Program-made: the position numbers and the translations under genes
The notes under the pieces: model-generated
Databases searched by the model: none
The model's input: the letters and a program-made list of their open reading frames with translations, nothing else
What the model was told of the DNA's origin: nothing
NCBI GenBank assembly: GCA_964023205.1
Contig: OZ026835.1
Span: forward strand, 35,509,380-35,573,379
Reading direction: 5' to 3'
Source of the DNA: Lutraria lutraria
Taxonomy: Eukaryota > Mollusca > Bivalvia > Venerida > Mactridae
DNA length: 64,000 nucleotides
In this document: in pieces, positions 60,701-64,000 of the stretch
How the letters are laid out: the number at the start of each line of letters is the position of its first letter
How positions within the stretch are numbered: position 1 is the stretch's first letter

Positions 60701-63700
60701 GGTGTGCATATATTTATAATCAGGTATCTCCAAATGATACGTTGTAGGCGCGTGTCTTCTATGGTGTGCAGGTAGATATGGTCAAGTATCACGAAATTAT
60801 ACCTTTCTGTCGGGTGACATCTATGGTGTGCATATATGCATGATCAAGTATCCCCAAATGATACGTTTTAGGCGCGTGACTTCAATGGTGTGCATGTAGA
60901 TATGGTGAAGCATCTCGAAATTATACCTTTCTGTCGCGTGACTTCTATGGGGTGCATATATGTATGATCAGGCATGCCCAAATGATACGTTTTTGGCGCG
61001 TGACTTCTATGGCGTGCATGTCGATATTGTCAAGCATCCCGACATTATACCTTTCTGTCTTGTGACTGCTATGGTGTGCATGTAGATATGGTCAATCAAC
61101 CGAAATGATACCTTTCATTCGCGTGACTTCTATGGTGTGCATATATGTATGATGAAGTATCCCCAAATGATACGTTTAAGGCGCCTGACTTGAATGGTGT
61201 GCATGTAATAATGGTCAATCATCCGAAATTATACCATTCTGTCGCGTGACTTCTATGGTGTGCATATATGTATGATCAAGTATCTCCAAATGATACGTCT
61301 TACATGCGTGACTTCAATGTTGTGCATGTATATATTGTCAACCATCCCGAAATTATACCTTTCAGTCGCGTGACTTCTATGGTGTGCATATATGTATGAT
61401 CAGGTATCTCCAAATGATACGTTGTATGCGCGTGAATCTATGGTGTGCAGGTAGATATGGTCAAGTATCACGAAATTATACCAGTCTGTTGCGTGACAAC
61501 TATGGTGTGCATATATGTATGATCAAGTATCTCCAAATCATACGTTTTAGGCGCGTGACTTCAATGATGTGCATGTAGATGAGGTCACACATCCCGGACT
61601 TTTGCCCTTCAGTCGCTGACTTATATCGTGTGCACATATGTATTATCAAGTAACTCCTAATGATACGTTTTAGGCGCGTGACTTCAATAGTGTGCATGTC
61701 GACATGGTCAACCATCCCAAAATGAAACCTTTCAATCACGTGACTTCTATGGTGTGCATGTAGATATGGTCAAGCAACTCGAAATTATACCTTTCTGTCG
61801 CGTGACTTCTATGGTGTCCATATATGTATGATCAAGTATCCCAAAATGATATATTTTAGGCGCATGACTGCTGTGTTGTGCATGTAGATATGGTCAAGCA
61901 CAGCGAAATAATACCATTTCTGTCGCGTGACTTCTATGGTGTGCATATATTTATAATCAGGTATCTCCAAATGATACGTTGTAGGCGCGTGTCTTCTATG
62001 GTGTGCAGGTAGATATGGTCAAGTATCACGAAATTATACCTTTCTGTCGGGTGACATCTATGGTGTGCATATATGTATGATCAAGTATCCCCAAATGATA
62101 CGTTTTAGGCGCGTGACTTCAATGGTGTGCATGTAGATATGGTGAAGCATCTCGAAATTATACCTTTCTGTCGCCTGAGTTCTATGGGGTGCATATATGT
62201 ATGATCAGGCATGCCCAAATGATACGTTTTTGGCGCGTGACTTCTATGGTGTGCATGTCGATATTGTCAAGCATCCGGACATTATACCTTTCTGTCTTGT
62301 GACTGCTATGGTGTGCATGTAGATATGGTCAATCACCCGAAATGATACCTTTCAGTCGCGTGACTTCTATGGTGTGCATATATGTATGATCAAGTATTCC
62401 CAAATGATACGTTTAAGGCGCCTGACTTGAATGGTGTGCATGTAATAATGGTCAATCATCCGAAATTATACCATTCTGTCGCGTGACTTCTATGGTGTGC
62501 ATATATGTATGATCAAGTATCTCCAAATGATACGTCTTAGATGCGTGACTTCAATGTTGTGCAGGTATATATTGTCAACCATCCCGAAATTATACCTTTC
62601 AGTCGCGTGACTTCTATGGTGTGCATATATGTATGATCAGGTATCTCCAAATGATACGTTGTTGGCGCGTGACTTCTATGGTGTGCAGGTAGATATGGTC
62701 AAGTATCACGAAATTATACCTGTCTGTTGCGTGACAACTATGGTGTGCATATATGTATGATCAAGTATCCCCAAATGATACGTTTAAGTGCGTGACTTCA
62801 ATGTTGTGCATGTAGATGAGGTCAAACATCCCGGACTTATGCCTTTCAGTCGCTGACTTCTATGGTGTGCATATATGTATTATCAAGTAACTCCTAATGA
62901 TACGTTTTAGGCGCGTGACTTCAATAGTGTGCATGTCGATATGGTCAACCATCCCAAAATGATACCTTTCAGTCACGTGACTTCTATGGTGTGCATGTAG
63001 ATATGGTCCAGCAACTCGAAATTATACCTTTCTGTCCCGTGACATCTATGGTGTGCATATATGTATGATCAAGTATCCCAAAATGATATATTTTAGGCGC
63101 CTGACTGCTATGATGTGCATGTAGATATGGTCAAGCACAGCGAAATTATACCATTCTGTCGCGTGACTTCTATGGTGTGCATATACATTTCGTATGTATG
63201 ATCAAGTATCTTCAAATGATACGTTATTGGCGCTTGACTTCTATGGTCTGCATGTAGATATGGCCAAGCATCCCCATATTATACCTATCTGTCGCGTGAC
63301 TTCTATGGAGTGCATATGTGTATGATCAAGAATCCCCGAATGATACGTTTTAGGCGCGTGACTTCTATGGTGTGCATATAGATATGGTGAAGCATCTCGA
63401 AATTATACCTTTCTGTCGCGTGACTTCTATGGTGTGCATATATGCATGATCAGATATCTCCAAATGATACATTTTAGGCGCGTGACTTCAATGGTGTGCG
63501 TGTCGATATTGTCAACCATCCCGAAATTATACCTTTCAGTCGCGTGACTTCTATGGTGTGCATATATGTATGATCAAGTGTCCCCAAATGATTGGTTTTA
63601 GTCGCGTGACTTCTATGGTGTGCATGTAGATATAGTCAATCACCCGAAAGTGTACGTTTCTGTCGCGTGACTTCTATGGTGTGCATATATTTATAATCAG

Positions 63701-64000
63701 GTATCTCCAAATGATACGTTGTAGGCGCGTGTCTTCTATGGTGTGCAGGTAGATATGGTCAAGTATCACGAAATTATACCTTTCTGTCGGGTGACATCTA
63801 TGGTGTGCATATATGCATGATCAAGTATCCCCAAATGATACGTTTTAGGCGCGTGACTTCAATGGTGTGCATGTAGATATGGTGAAGCATCTCGAAATTA
63901 TACCTTTCTGTCGCGTGACTTCTATGGGGTGCATATATGTATGATCAGGCATGCCCAAATGATACGTTTTTGGCGCGTGACTTCTATGGCGTGCATGTCG
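54721..64000 (-). repeat. 3,173-bp higher-order repeat
   Basis: Copy 1 is about 54,721-57,893 and copy 2 about 57,894-61,066. Landmarks agree at exactly 3,173 (54,741/57,914; 55,681/58,854; 56,021/59,194; 57,668/60,841). From 61,920 to the window end the sequence repeats 58,943 onward at offset 2,977. The piece 61,067-61,919 is different and matches 43.7-44.5 kb. The copies look nearly identical, implying recent amplification. Confidence 0.85.
61080..61919 (-). repeat. Segment collinear with 43.7-44.5 kb
   Basis: It carries rare variants otherwise found only near 44 kb: GACTTATATCGTGTGCAC, GGTGTCCATATATG and GGCGCATGACTGCT. Two separated landmarks have exactly the same displacement of 17,406 bases (44,190/61,596 and 44,455/61,861). 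It sits inside the third copy of the 3,173-bp repeat in place of the expected sequence. Confidence 0.7.

Larger units (their letters stand above)
31436..64000 (-). repeat. Dimeric 62-bp satellite, array 2 (inverted)
   Basis: At least 32.6 kb, about 525 monomers, of the same A/B satellite as array 1 but in reverse orientation, running off the window end. On the plus strand monomers read GTCGCGTGACTTCTATGG (type A) or AGGCGCGTGACTTCTATGG (type B), then GTGTGCATGTAGATATGG (A) or GTGCATATATGTATGATC (B), and end ATTATACCTTTCT or ATGATACGTTTT. The shared core of about 23 bases after CGCG is conserved; the remainder differs between types. A subset has a perfect GTCACGTGAC. Long higher-order repeats are described separately. 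The 60-105 codon frames are periodic artefacts. Confidence 0.95.

Noticed and set aside
33260..61739. Many 60-105 codon open frames with the recurring pattern MHTIEVTRLKRIIWGYL.
   Set aside because: They are translations of the 62-base monomer. Three monomers (186 bases) restore the frame, the same frames appear on both strands, and they start or stop with single-base variants of the satellite.
22147..64000. Centromere of the chromosome.
   Set aside because: Higher-order satellite structure is compatible with a centromere, but I see no clear CENP-B-box-like motif, and no chromatin evidence can be read from sequence. Left open, not called.

Overview
This window looks like eukaryotic, AT-rich, almost entirely non-coding DNA. 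It most probably comes from a bivalve mollusc. The basis is a set of interspersed families of a kind I associate with bivalve genomes: elements carrying TGACCTTGACC blocks and ending in a CCCCTT/AAGGGG hairpin, tRNA-headed SINE remnants, and many short inverted-repeat elements. No long open reading frame resembles a protein I know, and I call no protein-coding gene with confidence. Genus and species cannot be decided by eye.

Layout. Positions 1-21,159 are repeat-littered intron-like or intergenic DNA. They include a hAT-type MITE with a perfect 8-base target duplication (7,278-7,630), two copies of a 78-base foldback element, a tRNA-derived SINE interrupted by a 65-base element, and several dispersed families. 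At 21,160-21,295 there is a candidate promoter and non-coding first exon on the minus strand with a good splice donor; if real, much of 1-21,159 would be its first intron. Two related tRNA-Ala-headed repeat segments (21,715-22,146) lead directly into the first satellite array.

The main content is a 62-base satellite built as alternating A and B monomers (124-base dimer). Array 1 (22,147-26,974, about 78 monomers) lies in one orientation. Array 2 (31,436 to beyond 64,000, at least 525 monomers) lies in the opposite orientation. The 4.46-kb spacer between them holds dispersed repeats, a palindrome, a possible membrane-segment ORF and a 50-base minisatellite of about 21 units. The two inner array ends stop at the same point of the monomer. 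Array 2 has nested higher-order repeats of 998, 1,111, about 5,590 and 3,173 bases, and a segment near 61.5 kb that is collinear with one 17,406 bases upstream. Array 1 looks older and lacks long higher-order repeats.

The many 60-105 codon open frames inside the arrays come from the repeat period and are not genes. I found no operon, CRISPR array, defence system or other gene-encoded system. The most noteworthy object is the satellite locus itself: its polarity switch, its shared end phase and its higher-order structure.
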